Source: Streptomyces sp. NBC_00536 (GTDB lineage Bacteria > Actinomycetota > Actinomycetes > Streptomycetales > Streptomycetaceae). Taken from it: a DNA stretch of 64,000 bases. This document shows, piece after piece, positions 16,808-24,484 of this stretch (the stretch's first letter is position 1; each line of letters opens with the position of its first letter). Both the position numbers and the translations under genes were made by a program. The notes under the pieces are model-generated. The model was not told the origin of the DNA, searched no databases, and worked only from the letters and a program-made list of their open reading frames with translations. The stretch covers positions 7,564,001 to 7,628,000 of the forward strand of contig NZ_CP107819.1 in assembly GCF_036346295.1 (NCBI RefSeq), read 5' to 3'.

Positions 16808-17884
16808 ATGGCGGTGACTCTGGCAGAGGTCGCGGAGCAGGCGGGCGTGTCGCCCGCGACGGTCTCGCGCGTACTCAACGGCGGCTACCCCGTGGCCGGG
16901 GGGACCCGGACCCGCGTGGAGCGGGCGATCGAGGAACTCGGCTATGTGGCCAACGGTCCGGCGCGCGCCCTCGCGGCAGCCACCTCCGACCTCGTCGGCG
17001 TCCTCGTCCACGACGTGGCCGACAGCTACTTCGGGATCCTCGCCGGATCCCTGCAGAGCGCGCTCGGCCCGGAGAGCGGCCACCCCGGGAGCCGCCGCCT
17101 CGCCGTGGTCTGCAACACCGAAGGCGACCCCGCGGCCGAACTGGCCTATCTGACCCTGCTGGAAGGCCAGCGCGCCGGTGGCGTCGTGCTCACCGGCGGC
17201 GCGGTGGAAGAGCCCGCCCACACCGCCGCGCTGACCGCTCGCGTCACCCGGATCGCCACCACCGGCGTCCCGGTCGTGCTGTGCGGCCGCCCCCCGCTGC
17301 CCGTCCCGGCCGCACTGCCGGTCGCCACCGTCATGTTCGACGACCACGGAGGCGCGTTCCGCCTGGCGGAACACCTCCTGACCCTGGGGCACCGCCGGAT
17401 CGCCTATGTCGCCGGACCGCCCGGGCTGAGCACCACCCGTGAGCGGCTCGCCGGCCACCGCGCCGCCCTGCACCGGCAGGATCCCGCCCTGACCGAGGCC
17501 TGCGCCCCCCTGACCGTCCATGCGAGCTTCGACCGCTCCGCCGGTTATGACGCCACCCGCGAACTGCTCCGCCGCGGCGCGTCGTTCACCGCGGTCGTCG
17601 CCGCCAACGACACGGTCGCGACCGGGGTCGCCGCGGCCCTGCGGGAAGAGGGGATACGGATCCCCGAAGACGTGTCCGTCGCGGGCTTCGACGATCTGCC
17701 CTTCTGCGTGGACACAGCCCCCGCCCTCACCACCGTGCGGGTGCCGCTGCGCGAAGCGGGCGCGCTCGCCGCGCAGTTGGTCACAGGACGCCGACTGCCC
17801 CCGCCCGGCGGCATCACCACCCTGCCCACCGAACTGATGGTGCGCGGTTCCACCGCACCCCCACCCGCCGGGAGCCGGCCATGA
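16808..17884 (+). CDS. LacI-family transcriptional repressor
   Basis: A 358-residue sugar-responsive DNA-binding protein. The N-terminal HTH reads VTLAEVAEQAGVSPATVSRVLNGGYPVAGGTRTRVERAIEELGYVANGPARAL, including the hinge helix. It is followed by a periplasmic-binding-like effector domain (LVGVLVHDVADSYFGILAG, GHRRIAYVAGPPGLSTTRERL and VAGFDDLPFCVDTAPALTTVRVP). It has ATG with an upstream GGAAGGGGCGG. It overlaps the next gene by ATGA. The two palindromes in the divergent promoter region are its likely sites. The effector is unknown, presumably a sugar or intermediate of the neighbouring operon. Confidence 0.94.
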   Translation: MAVTLAEVAEQAGVSPATVSRVLNGGYPVAGGTRTRVERAIEELGYVANGPARALAAATSDLVGVLVHDVADSYFGILAGSLQSALGPESGHPGSRRLAVVCNTEGDPAAELAYLTLLEGQRAGGVVLTGGAVEEPAHTAALTARVTRIATTGVPVVLCGRPPLPVPAALPVATVMFDDHGGAFRLAEHLLTLGHRRIAYVAGPPGLSTTRERLAGHRAALHRQDPALTEACAPLTVHASFDRSAGYDATRELLRRGASFTAVVAANDTVATGVAAALREEGIRIPEDVSVAGFDDLPFCVDTAPALTTVRVPLREAGALAAQLVTGRRLPPPGGITTLPTELMVRGSTAPPPAGSRP

Positions 17885-18687
17885 AGTACGCCTTCTCCAC
17901 CCTCGGCCTGCCGGGCACCCCGCTCACGGAGGCCGCCGCCCTCGCCGCCACGCACGGATACGACGGGGTGGAACTCCGCACCCACCCCGAGGAGCCGCTC
18001 CACTGCGGCTCCCCGGCCACCGACCGGGCCGCCGCTGTCCGTGCCTTCGCCGCCGCCGGTGTCGGGATCCTCGCGGTCGCGGGCTATGCCCGGGTCGCGG
18101 CCGAGGGACCCGACGAACCCGTCCTCGCCGAGCTGAGAGCCCTGACCGCGCTCGCCGCCGACCTCGGAGCCCCCTACGTCCGGGTTTTCCCCGGCGGCGA
18201 CCCCGACTCCGCCGAGGCCGATGCGATCGCCGCGCGCCGACTCGCCGCCGCGGCGCCGTTCGCCGAGCGCGAGGGCGTGCGGATCCTGCTGGAGACCCAT
18301 GACTCCCACCGCACCGGGGCCGCCGCCGCGCGGGTGCTGGACCGGGTCGGGCACCCCGGCGCGGGCGCGCTGTGGGACGTACTGCACACCTGGCTCGGTG
18401 GCGAGAGTCCGGCGCGGTCGAGCCGGGCGCTGTCCGGGCACCTGGGCTACATACAGGTCAAGGACGTGGCATCGGCGGCGGACCTGACCCCGCTGGGGCT
18501 GGGCCGCGGGACGCTCCCGCTGGCCGAGGCGGTGGCCGCCGCGCCGCCCGGGGGCTGGCTCTGCTGGGAGTACGAGAGACGCTGGTACCCGGGCGCCGAG
18601 GAACTGCCGGGCCTGCTCACCGCGGGCCGGGAGCATCTGGCCGGGCTGGTGCGAGCGGCGCGGAAGGAGGTGGCTCACGCCGAGTAG
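17881..18687 (+). CDS. sugar phosphate isomerase/epimerase-like TIM-barrel protein (second copy)
   Basis: A 268-residue TIM-barrel protein whose ATG overlaps the LacI stop. Family residues are GYDGVELRTHPEE (Glu), ILLETHDSHRTGAAA (Glu and His), ALWDVLHTWLGGESP (Asp and His) and the final Glu in GWLCWEYERRW. These four positions form the metal site in the family. It differs clearly in sequence from the TIM protein encoded at 13491, so the locus encodes two different isomerase-like enzymes. Its 3' end overlaps the convergent hydroxyacid dehydrogenase gene by 13 bp. Substrate unknown; a keto-sugar hydrolase/lyase role is possible from the context. Confidence 0.88.
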   Translation: MKYAFSTLGLPGTPLTEAAALAATHGYDGVELRTHPEEPLHCGSPATDRAAAVRAFAAAGVGILAVAGYARVAAEGPDEPVLAELRALTALAADLGAPYVRVFPGGDPDSAEADAIAARRLAAAAPFAEREGVRILLETHDSHRTGAAAARVLDRVGHPGAGALWDVLHTWLGGESPARSSRALSGHLGYIQVKDVASAADLTPLGLGRGTLPLAEAVAAAPPGGWLCWEYERRWYPGAEELPGLLTAGREHLAGLVRAARKEVAHAE

Positions 18688-19709
18688 GCCAGTCGGCCCG
18701 GATCGACGGTGTGGCGGAAGCCGAGCCCCAGGGCGTACCGCTCCAACTCCTCGACGGCCGTTGCCGCCAGGCGGTCCAGCTCCCCGCCCAGCGAACCGGC
18801 CACATGGGGGGTGAGCAGGACGTTCGGCAGGTTGAAGAGGGGTGAGGCGCCGGGCAGCACCTCGGGCTCGGTGTGGTCGAGGACGGCGTGCAGTCGGCCG
18901 GAGATCAGTTCCTCGGTCAGGGCCGCGGTGTCGACCAGGGAGCCGCGTGCGGTGTTGACCAGCGTGGCGCCGTCCCGCATCAGGGCGAGCCGGGGCGCGT
19001 CCAGCAGGTGGCGGGTCTGCGGGAGCGCGGGGGCGTGCAGGCTGACCACGTCACTGCGGGAGAGCAGTTCGTCCAGGGGGACCGGCTCGGCGCCCATCGC
19101 CTCTAGCTCGGCCGGGTCGGCGTACGGATCGTGGACGAGCACCCGCAGATCGAAGGGGCGGAGCAGTTCCAGGACCCGCCGCCCGATCAGCGAGGCGCCG
19201 ACCAGGCCGACCGTCCGGCGGTAGTTGCCGATGCCCGGATAGCGGCTCAGGAGGTCGATCGGGCCGCGGGTGGACCGGTACAGGTGGGCCGATTCCAGTA
19301 CCCGCTTGTTGGCGAAGAGGATCGCGGCGAGCGTGTACTCGGCGACGGGCACCGCGTTGGCGGCGGCCGCGCTGGAGACGAGCAGACCGCGTTCCCAGCA
19401 GGCTTCGGTCACATGGTGTTTGACACTGCCGGCCGCGTGGACCACGGCGCGGAGCCGGGGCATCCGTTCCAGCGCCGCCGCGTCCAGCGGCGGGCAGCCC
19501 CAGCCGGTGAACAGCACCTCGGTCTCGCCGAGCCGGTGCCCCGGACGGGCCGGGTCCGTGATGTCCGCGAACTCCGCGAAATCGGTGAGGAGGAGACCGG
19601 AGTCGACGTCGGCGACGCGGTGCAGCTCGGCGAGGGTGGCCGGGTCGCCCAGCACGGCGGCGCGCGTGCCGGGACTCATGGCGAGCAGGGTGACGGGACG
19701 GTGGGTCAC
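18675..19709 (-). CDS. D-2-hydroxyacid dehydrogenase family protein
   Basis: A 344-residue NAD-dependent dehydrogenase. The GTG at 19709 overlaps the preceding permease stop (GTGA); a later ATG at 19679 is a possible alternative. The NAD-binding motif appears as VGLVGASLIGRRVLELLRPFDLRVLVHDPY (G-A-S-x-I-G instead of the usual GxGxxG). Catalytic Arg lies in LVNTARGSLVD, Glu is in LDHTEPEVLP and His in LTPHVAG, so the triad is intact. Substrate unknown. As the last gene of a sugar ABC transport operon, it probably acts on the acid derived from the imported sugar. Confidence 0.88.
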   Translation of the reverse strand: MTHRPVTLLAMSPGTRAAVLGDPATLAELHRVADVDSGLLLTDFAEFADITDPARPGHRLGETEVLFTGWGCPPLDAAALERMPRLRAVVHAAGSVKHHVTEACWERGLLVSSAAAANAVPVAEYTLAAILFANKRVLESAHLYRSTRGPIDLLSRYPGIGNYRRTVGLVGASLIGRRVLELLRPFDLRVLVHDPYADPAELEAMGAEPVPLDELLSRSDVVSLHAPALPQTRHLLDAPRLALMRDGATLVNTARGSLVDTAALTEELISGRLHAVLDHTEPEVLPGASPLFNLPNVLLTPHVAGSLGGELDRLAATAVEELERYALGLGFRHTVDPGRLAYSA

Positions 19710-20611
19710 TTGACGGCTCCCGCTGTGAGACCCGAGCGCCAGAATCGCTGGAGGCCGAGGAAGGCCAGGACCAGCGGGACGACGGCGACGAGCGAACCGG
19801 TGATGACAAGGGGGTACAGCTCGGGCTGCTGGTAGACGCTGCGGTTCCACATGAACAGGCCGAGGCTGACCGGGTAGAGACGTTCGTCGTTCAGCATGGT
19901 CAGCGCGCCGTAGAAGTTGTTCCAGATGGCCGTGAAGGTGAACAGGAAGATCGTCACAAACCCGGGCCAGAGCATCGGGAACGACACGTGGGCGAAGACG
20001 CGCAGTTCACTCGCGCCGTCCATCCGGGCGGCGGCGAGCACCTCGTCGGGGACGTATCCCTCGGCGAACACCCGGGCCAGGTAGACCCCGAAGGGGTTGA
20101 CGAGGGCGGGCACCAGATAGGCCCAGTAGGTGTTGACGGCCCCGGCCGCCGAGGCCATCAGGTAAAGGGGGAGCTGGAGCACGGTGGCCGGCACCAGGAC
20201 ACCGGCGAGCACGACGCCGAACAGCCGTTCCTTGTGCCGGAAGTCGTAGGCGTGGAAGGCATATCCGCAGGCCACGCTGATGAGCGCGGACAGGACGGAG
20301 CCGACCACGGTGTACAGGAGGCTGTTGCCGAGCCAGCGGCCGAAGATGCCGTCGTTGTAGGCGAAGACGTCGTGGAGGTTGTCGAGGAGGTTGAAGTCGC
20401 CGAAGGAGTAGGGATCGGTGGCGAAGAGGTCACGCCGGTTCTTGGTGGCCGCCATGACCAGCCAGGCGAGGGGCATCAGGGTGTAGGCGGCGACCAGCAG
20501 CAGGGCGGCGTTGACGGCGGTCTTGGAGAGGAGGGCGGAGGAACGGCGCCGCGCGGGGGCGGGGGCGGGGGTGTGGGCGGGAGCGACGGGCCGGGTGAGC
20601 GTGTGGGTCAT
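19706..20611 (-). CDS. carbohydrate ABC transporter permease (MalG-type)
   Basis: A 301-residue CUT1-family permease with six membrane helices. It starts at an ATG overlapping the previous gene's stop (ATGA). The EAA loop is visible as PDEVLAAARMDGASELRVFAHVSFPMLWPGFVTIF, where the conserved Gly in the D-G-A block docks to the ATPase. N-terminal residues are Pro/Ala-rich. No ATPase gene is nearby; Streptomyces CUT1 importers usually share the MsiK ATPase encoded elsewhere. It forms a heterodimer with the permease encoded just upstream. Confidence 0.93.
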   Translation of the reverse strand: MTHTLTRPVAPAHTPAPAPARRRSSALLSKTAVNAALLLVAAYTLMPLAWLVMAATKNRRDLFATDPYSFGDFNLLDNLHDVFAYNDGIFGRWLGNSLLYTVVGSVLSALISVACGYAFHAYDFRHKERLFGVVLAGVLVPATVLQLPLYLMASAAGAVNTYWAYLVPALVNPFGVYLARVFAEGYVPDEVLAAARMDGASELRVFAHVSFPMLWPGFVTIFLFTFTAIWNNFYGALTMLNDERLYPVSLGLFMWNRSVYQQPELYPLVITGSLVAVVPLVLAFLGLQRFWRSGLTAGAVK

Positions 20612-21612
20612 GCGTCCCTCCAGCGGTTGCCGAGCGTGGTGACGACGTAGGAGGCGGCTCCCGCGACCAGGGCGAGGAGCAGGGCGCCCGCGGCGGCGAG
20701 GCCGTAGTCGTGGCTCTTGAACGCGGCGCTGAAGACGTACATCGTCGGCGACCAGGATTCGCCCATCTCGTTGGCCCGGAGCTGGAGCAACTGCGGTGCG
20801 TCGAAGAGCTGGACGGCGCCGACACAGGTGAAGAGCACGGTCAGGATCAGGGTGGGCCGGATGCTGGGCACCTTGACCTGGAAGGCGGTGCGGATGGCTC
20901 CGGCGCCGTCCATGGTGGCGGCCTCCAGGGTTTCCCGGGGTACGGCCTGGAGCCCGGCAAAGAAGATGATCATGTTGTAGCCCATCCACTGCCAGGCCGA
21001 GACGTTGACGACGGACAGCAGGGCCTCGTCACGGCCGAAGAAGTTCCAGGAGAGTCCGGCGCCGTCGAGGACGTCCAGGACCGGGCTCAGACCGGGGGTG
21101 TAGAGGTACAGCCAGATCGCGGCGGCGATCAGGCCGGGGACGGCGTGCGGCAGGTAGAAGGCGATCTGGAAGAACCGTCTGGCCCGGGCGAGGGCGGAGT
21201 CCAGCAGCAGGGCGAGCACCAGCGCGCCGCCGACCATGACGGGGATGTAGAGGAGGCAGTAGACGGCGACATGGCGGAAGGAGGCCAGGAAGAGGGGATC
21301 GGTGAGGGCGTTCGTGTAGTTCCCGAATCCGCTGAACACGCGCCGCGTGCCGCCGAAGCCGAGGCCGGACTGCTCGTCGTGGAACAGGCTCAGCCAGGCG
21401 GCGTAGGCGATGGGGGCGACGGTGACGAGGGCGAAGAGGAGGAAGAAGGGGGCCATGAAGAGGAGGGGAGCGGAACGGAACCGCGTCCCGGCTCCGCCCG
21501 CGGCGGCGAGCCGGCGCGGGCCGCCCGCGCCCTCCCTCCCCGGGGCCGTTCCGACCCGAGCCGCGGTCGGCCCGGGGTGGCCCGTGCTCGCCTCGGGGTG
21601 GTGCGGGGGCAT
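20608..21612 (-). CDS. carbohydrate ABC transporter permease (MalF-type)
   Basis: A 334-residue CUT1 permease. The ATG at 21612 shares one base with the binding-protein stop (TGATG). An N-terminal cytoplasmic stretch of about 45 residues precedes the first helix (LLFMAPFFLLFALVTVAPIAYAAWLSL). The EAA loop is VPRETLEAATMDGAGAIRTAFQVKVPSIRPTLIL. The conserved PHAVPGLIAAAIWLYLY helix and QLFDAPQLL region follow. Partner of the permease encoded downstream. No dedicated ATPase lies in the window. Confidence 0.93.
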   Translation of the reverse strand: MPPHHPEASTGHPGPTAARVGTAPGREGAGGPRRLAAAGGAGTRFRSAPLLFMAPFFLLFALVTVAPIAYAAWLSLFHDEQSGLGFGGTRRVFSGFGNYTNALTDPLFLASFRHVAVYCLLYIPVMVGGALVLALLLDSALARARRFFQIAFYLPHAVPGLIAAAIWLYLYTPGLSPVLDVLDGAGLSWNFFGRDEALLSVVNVSAWQWMGYNMIIFFAGLQAVPRETLEAATMDGAGAIRTAFQVKVPSIRPTLILTVLFTCVGAVQLFDAPQLLQLRANEMGESWSPTMYVFSAAFKSHDYGLAAAGALLLALVAGAASYVVTTLGNRWRDA

Positions 21613-22982
21613 CAGTTGGCCAGGCCCAGGCCGCGGGCCTTGATGGCTTTCTCGGCGGCGCTCTGGCCCTCGCTCAGGGCCTTGAGCTGGTCGGCCCCGG
21701 CCGCGTTCTGGGCCGCGTTGACCTGGAGGTGCGTCGGGCCCCAGGTCCAGCCGGGCACGATGGTGTCCGCCGCCGCGCCGGCCAGGGCGTAGGGGTCCTG
21801 CCCGGCGAAGTACGAGGCGTCGAACAGCTTCGAGGCCGCCACCCGCATCTCCGGGTTGGCCGGCAGGGCGCTGCTGGGAGCCTTCAGCGAGCTGAGCCGC
21901 GCCTTGACGGCTTCCGGGTCGGTGGTGACCCACGCGATGAACTCCGCCGCGGCCTTGGTGTGCTTGCTGCCCTTCGGCACGATGTAGGAGGTGCCGCCGT
22001 ACATGCCCGTGGCGGGCTTCCCGTCCCAGGTGGGGAGCGGGGCGATGCCCCACTTGCCCTTGAGGTCCGGGTAGCTCGCGAGGAAGGTACCGGCCGTCCA
22101 GGCGGCGCCGATGACCGTCGCGACCTGACCGGACGAGCGTTCCTTGGCCTCGCCCTCGCCCCACAGCGGGGTCTTGGAGGCCAGTCCCGCATCGAGCAGG
22201 CCGTTCCAGTACGTGGCCACCTTCCGGGAGGCCGGATCGTTGATGGCGACCTTCCACTTGTCGCCTTCGGTGCCGTACCACTTGGCGCCCGCCTGCCAGG
22301 AGAGTCCGGCGAGCACGGCGGGGTCGCCGCCGCCGAAGTTGGTGATCCGGACCGAGGGGTCGGCCTTGTTGATCTTCTCCGCGGCCTGCTTGTACTCCTC
22401 CCACGTCGTCGGCACGGCGACCCCGTGCTTCTCGAAGATGTCCTTGCGGTAGAAGAGTTCGAGCGGGGTGACGTCGAAGGGCACCGCCCAGGTCTTGCCG
22501 CCGAGGCCCACCAGGGACTGGACCGCCTTGGGGAACTTCTCGGCGACGAGCTTGCCGGAGGTCGCGCTCAGGTCCTCCAGGTTGCCGCCGCTCGCGAACT
22601 CGGGGAGCGCGGAGTAGTCCATCGTCGCGATGTCCGGCGCGTTGCCGCCCTTGACGGCGTTGGAGAGTTTGGCCGCGCCGTCCGGCCCGCCGGGCACGGC
22701 CGAGAACGTCACCCGGATGTTCTTGTGCGTCTTGTTGAAGGCGTCCGCGGTCTGCTGGGCGCCCGCGCTGGAGGACCAGTAGGTGAGGGTGACCGGCTGA
22801 TCGGCCGGGCCCGCCGGTTCGGCCGACGCCCCCGTCCCCTCCTTGCCGCCGCACGCGGTGGCGAGCAGCGCCAGCGAGGCGACCGAGGCGGTGAGGGCGA
22901 GACGGGTCAGGCGGGAGGAGTGCGGGCGAGGGGAAGGCAGGCGGGAGGAGTGCAGGCGGGAGGAAGGCAGGCTGCGCGACAT
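21612..22982 (-). CDS. sugar ABC transporter substrate-binding lipoprotein
   Basis: A 456-residue extracellular solute-binding protein (family 1). The ATG at 22982 follows GTAGGAG. The lipoprotein signal ends in LLATACGG. Before the hydrophobic core is an unusual N-terminal stretch (SSRLHSSRLPSPRPHSSRL) encoded by imperfect direct repeats of AGGCGGGAGGAGTGC, so the leader may have grown by slippage. The mature part has VTLTYWSSSAGAQQTADAFNKTHKNIRVTFS and the C-lobe NAAQNAAGADQLKALSEGQSAAEKAI. It heads the importer operon. A CGATCG-containing site lies about 100 bp upstream and may place it under the adjacent DeoR-LacI hybrid regulator. Confidence 0.92.
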   Translation of the reverse strand: MSRSLPSSRLHSSRLPSPRPHSSRLTRLALTASVASLALLATACGGKEGTGASAEPAGPADQPVTLTYWSSSAGAQQTADAFNKTHKNIRVTFSAVPGGPDGAAKLSNAVKGGNAPDIATMDYSALPEFASGGNLEDLSATSGKLVAEKFPKAVQSLVGLGGKTWAVPFDVTPLELFYRKDIFEKHGVAVPTTWEEYKQAAEKINKADPSVRITNFGGGDPAVLAGLSWQAGAKWYGTEGDKWKVAINDPASRKVATYWNGLLDAGLASKTPLWGEGEAKERSSGQVATVIGAAWTAGTFLASYPDLKGKWGIAPLPTWDGKPATGMYGGTSYIVPKGSKHTKAAAEFIAWVTTDPEAVKARLSSLKAPSSALPANPEMRVAASKLFDASYFAGQDPYALAGAAADTIVPGWTWGPTHLQVNAAQNAAGADQLKALSEGQSAAEKAIKARGLGLAN

Positions 22983-23079
22983 GTTTCGACTCCTACGGAC
23001 GACCGCTGCGGGCGGCGGATGGGAGAACGCGGCCCATCTTTTGTCCGAACGCGCACACCGTCAAGAGCGAACGCACAAC

Positions 23080-23100
23080 TCGATCGAAACAATCAGATCG
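23080..23100. promoter_or_regulatory. CGATCG-type putative operator upstream of the sugar importer operon
   Basis: TCGATCGAAAC at 23080-23090, followed by AATCAGATCG, lies about 100 bp upstream of the binding-protein start. It shares the CGATCG core and flanking AAAC/GTTT with the perfect inverted repeat at 24373-24391 on the other side of the regulator gene. A minus-strand TTGACG at about 23059-23064 just downstream could be a -35 element. Confidence 0.5.
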
Positions 23101-23109
23101 ACTCCTCCT

Positions 23110-24279
23110 TTATGAGCGAATGGTCAACCGGGGGAGCAGCTCCAGATGCTGCCGCGGCCCGCCGTCCGGCCCGTACGCCGCCTCGTCGGCCCCCGACAGC
23201 CGGTCCAGCAGCAGCTCCGCCGCCCGCGCCCCCACCTCCCGTTTGGCCGGGGCGACGGCCGAGAGCGGCACGTCCGCCAGCCCCGCCACCTCGTCGTCGT
23301 ACGTGATCACCGCCAGGTCCTCCGGCACCCGCACGCCCCGCGCCTGGAGCCGCGGGATCAGCATGATCGCGTCCGTGTCGCTGTGGATCAGCGCGGCCGT
23401 GACCCCGCCCCCGGAGACCGCCTCGCACAGGTACTCCAGGGTTCGCGCGAACCGGTCCGCCACCGACAGCTCCGCGACCGGCGTCGCACCCGGTCCGGCC
23501 GTCGGCCACGGCGGCGCCGGTTCCAGGCCGAGCGCGGCCACGGCCGCCTCGTACCCGGCCCGCAGCCGCGCGCTCGTCGGCGTCTCCTGGCAGGCCAGCG
23601 CGATCCGCCGGTGGCCCAGCCCCACCAGGTGCTGGACCGCCCGCGCCGCGCCGTGGGCGTGGTCCGACACGACCCGGTCCAGTGCGGCCGCGGGGTGCCC
23701 GGGCGGGGCCCACCGCTCCACCAGCACGGTGGGAACCGGCAGCTCAGCGGTCCAGGCGCCCTCGCCGGGCCCCGGCGATCCGGCGTCCCAGTTCGGGGTC
23801 AGCAGCAGCCCGTCCGCCCCCGTGGACAGCAAGCGGTCGGCCTGGGTCCGGTCCTCGCCCGGAAGGTACCGGGTCAGCCCCACGGTCAGCCGCGCGCCCC
23901 GTGCCTCGACCACCTCCCGGGCCCCGCGCACCACCTCCGCGTAGTAGTACTCGGTGGTCGGCACGACCATGCCGACCACCAGGCCCGCCGCGTCACCCGT
24001 CCCCGCCCGGTCCGCCGCGCCCCGCGCGCCGGGCCCCGCCGCGCGCCCCGCGGCCCGGCCGTCCGTCCCCGGGGCGCCCGAGCCCCCCGGGGTCTCGACC
24101 CGGCTGATCACCCCGTGCATCCGCTGGATCTCGCCCCGGGCGGCCATCGCCTCGATGTCCCGGCGCAAGGTGACGGGGGAGACGCCCAGCTCCTGGGCGA
24201 CGTCCGCGACCCGCACGCTGCCCCGGGCCCGGACGAGCGCGAGCACCTGCGCCTGGCGCTGGTCTACATGTGGTCTCAA
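23110..24279 (-). CDS. DeoR-LacI hybrid transcriptional regulator
   Basis: About 389 residues from a TTG at 24279 (giving MRPHVDQRQAQVLALVRARG); a GTG at 24369 would add 30 low-complexity residues but would run into the operator region. The N-terminal DeoR-type HTH is VRVADVAQELGVSPVTLRRDIEAMAARGEIQRMHG. It is joined by a Gly/Ala linker to a LacI-type ligand domain (VVGMVVPTTEYYYAEVVRGAREVVEARGARL, GHRRIALACQETPTSARLRAG and VPEDLAVITYDDEVAGLADVPLSAVAPAKREVG). This pairing occurs in Streptomyces sugar operons. It sits between the ABC importer operon (same strand, 127 bp gap) and the divergent beta-galactosidase, and probably represses both through CGATCG sites. Confidence 0.88.
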   Translation of the reverse strand: MRPHVDQRQAQVLALVRARGSVRVADVAQELGVSPVTLRRDIEAMAARGEIQRMHGVISRVETPGGSGAPGTDGRAAGRAAGPGARGAADRAGTGDAAGLVVGMVVPTTEYYYAEVVRGAREVVEARGARLTVGLTRYLPGEDRTQADRLLSTGADGLLLTPNWDAGSPGPGEGAWTAELPVPTVLVERWAPPGHPAAALDRVVSDHAHGAARAVQHLVGLGHRRIALACQETPTSARLRAGYEAAVAALGLEPAPPWPTAGPGATPVAELSVADRFARTLEYLCEAVSGGGVTAALIHSDTDAIMLIPRLQARGVRVPEDLAVITYDDEVAGLADVPLSAVAPAKREVGARAAELLLDRLSGADEAAYGPDGGPRQHLELLPRLTIRS

Positions 24280-24372
24280 GGGGTCCCCCTGGGCTGTTCT
24301 GCCGGTGCTGGTACGCGCTCTTCCGCGCGCTGTGCGCGCTCCCCGCTCATCATAGAGAACCGAGAGCACCTG

Positions 24373-24391
24373 AACGATCGATTCGATCGTT
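24373..24391. promoter_or_regulatory. perfect inverted-repeat operator between the hybrid regulator and beta-galactosidase
   Basis: AACGATCGA-T-TCGATCGTT is a perfect 9-bp-arm inverted repeat. It lies just upstream of a -35 element for the beta-galactosidase, and a related CGATCG site precedes the sugar importer operon. It is the probable target of the adjacent DeoR-LacI regulator. Confidence 0.75.
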
Positions 24392-24407
24392 TCCGATCAA
24401 CTCGTCA

Positions 24408-24437
24408 TTGACGGCGTGCGCGTCGCGTTCATATATT
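24408..24437 (+). promoter_or_regulatory. sigma-70-type (HrdB) promoter for the GH35 gene
   Basis: TTGACG (24408-24413) and TATATT (24432-24437) are separated by 18 bp. Transcription would begin about 24444, giving a short leader of about 40 bases before the ATG at 24485. The inverted repeat at 24373-24391 lies immediately upstream of the -35. Confidence 0.65.
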
Positions 24438-24484
24438 CGGCGTCGTCCGGCACCCCTCGCACCGCACGGCACGGGAGTCAGCGC

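Noticed and set aside
23110..24369. Extended GTG start for the DeoR-LacI regulator
   Set aside because: The extra 30 residues are low-complexity and their coding region approaches the operator. The TTG at 24279 gives the usual N-terminus for this class.
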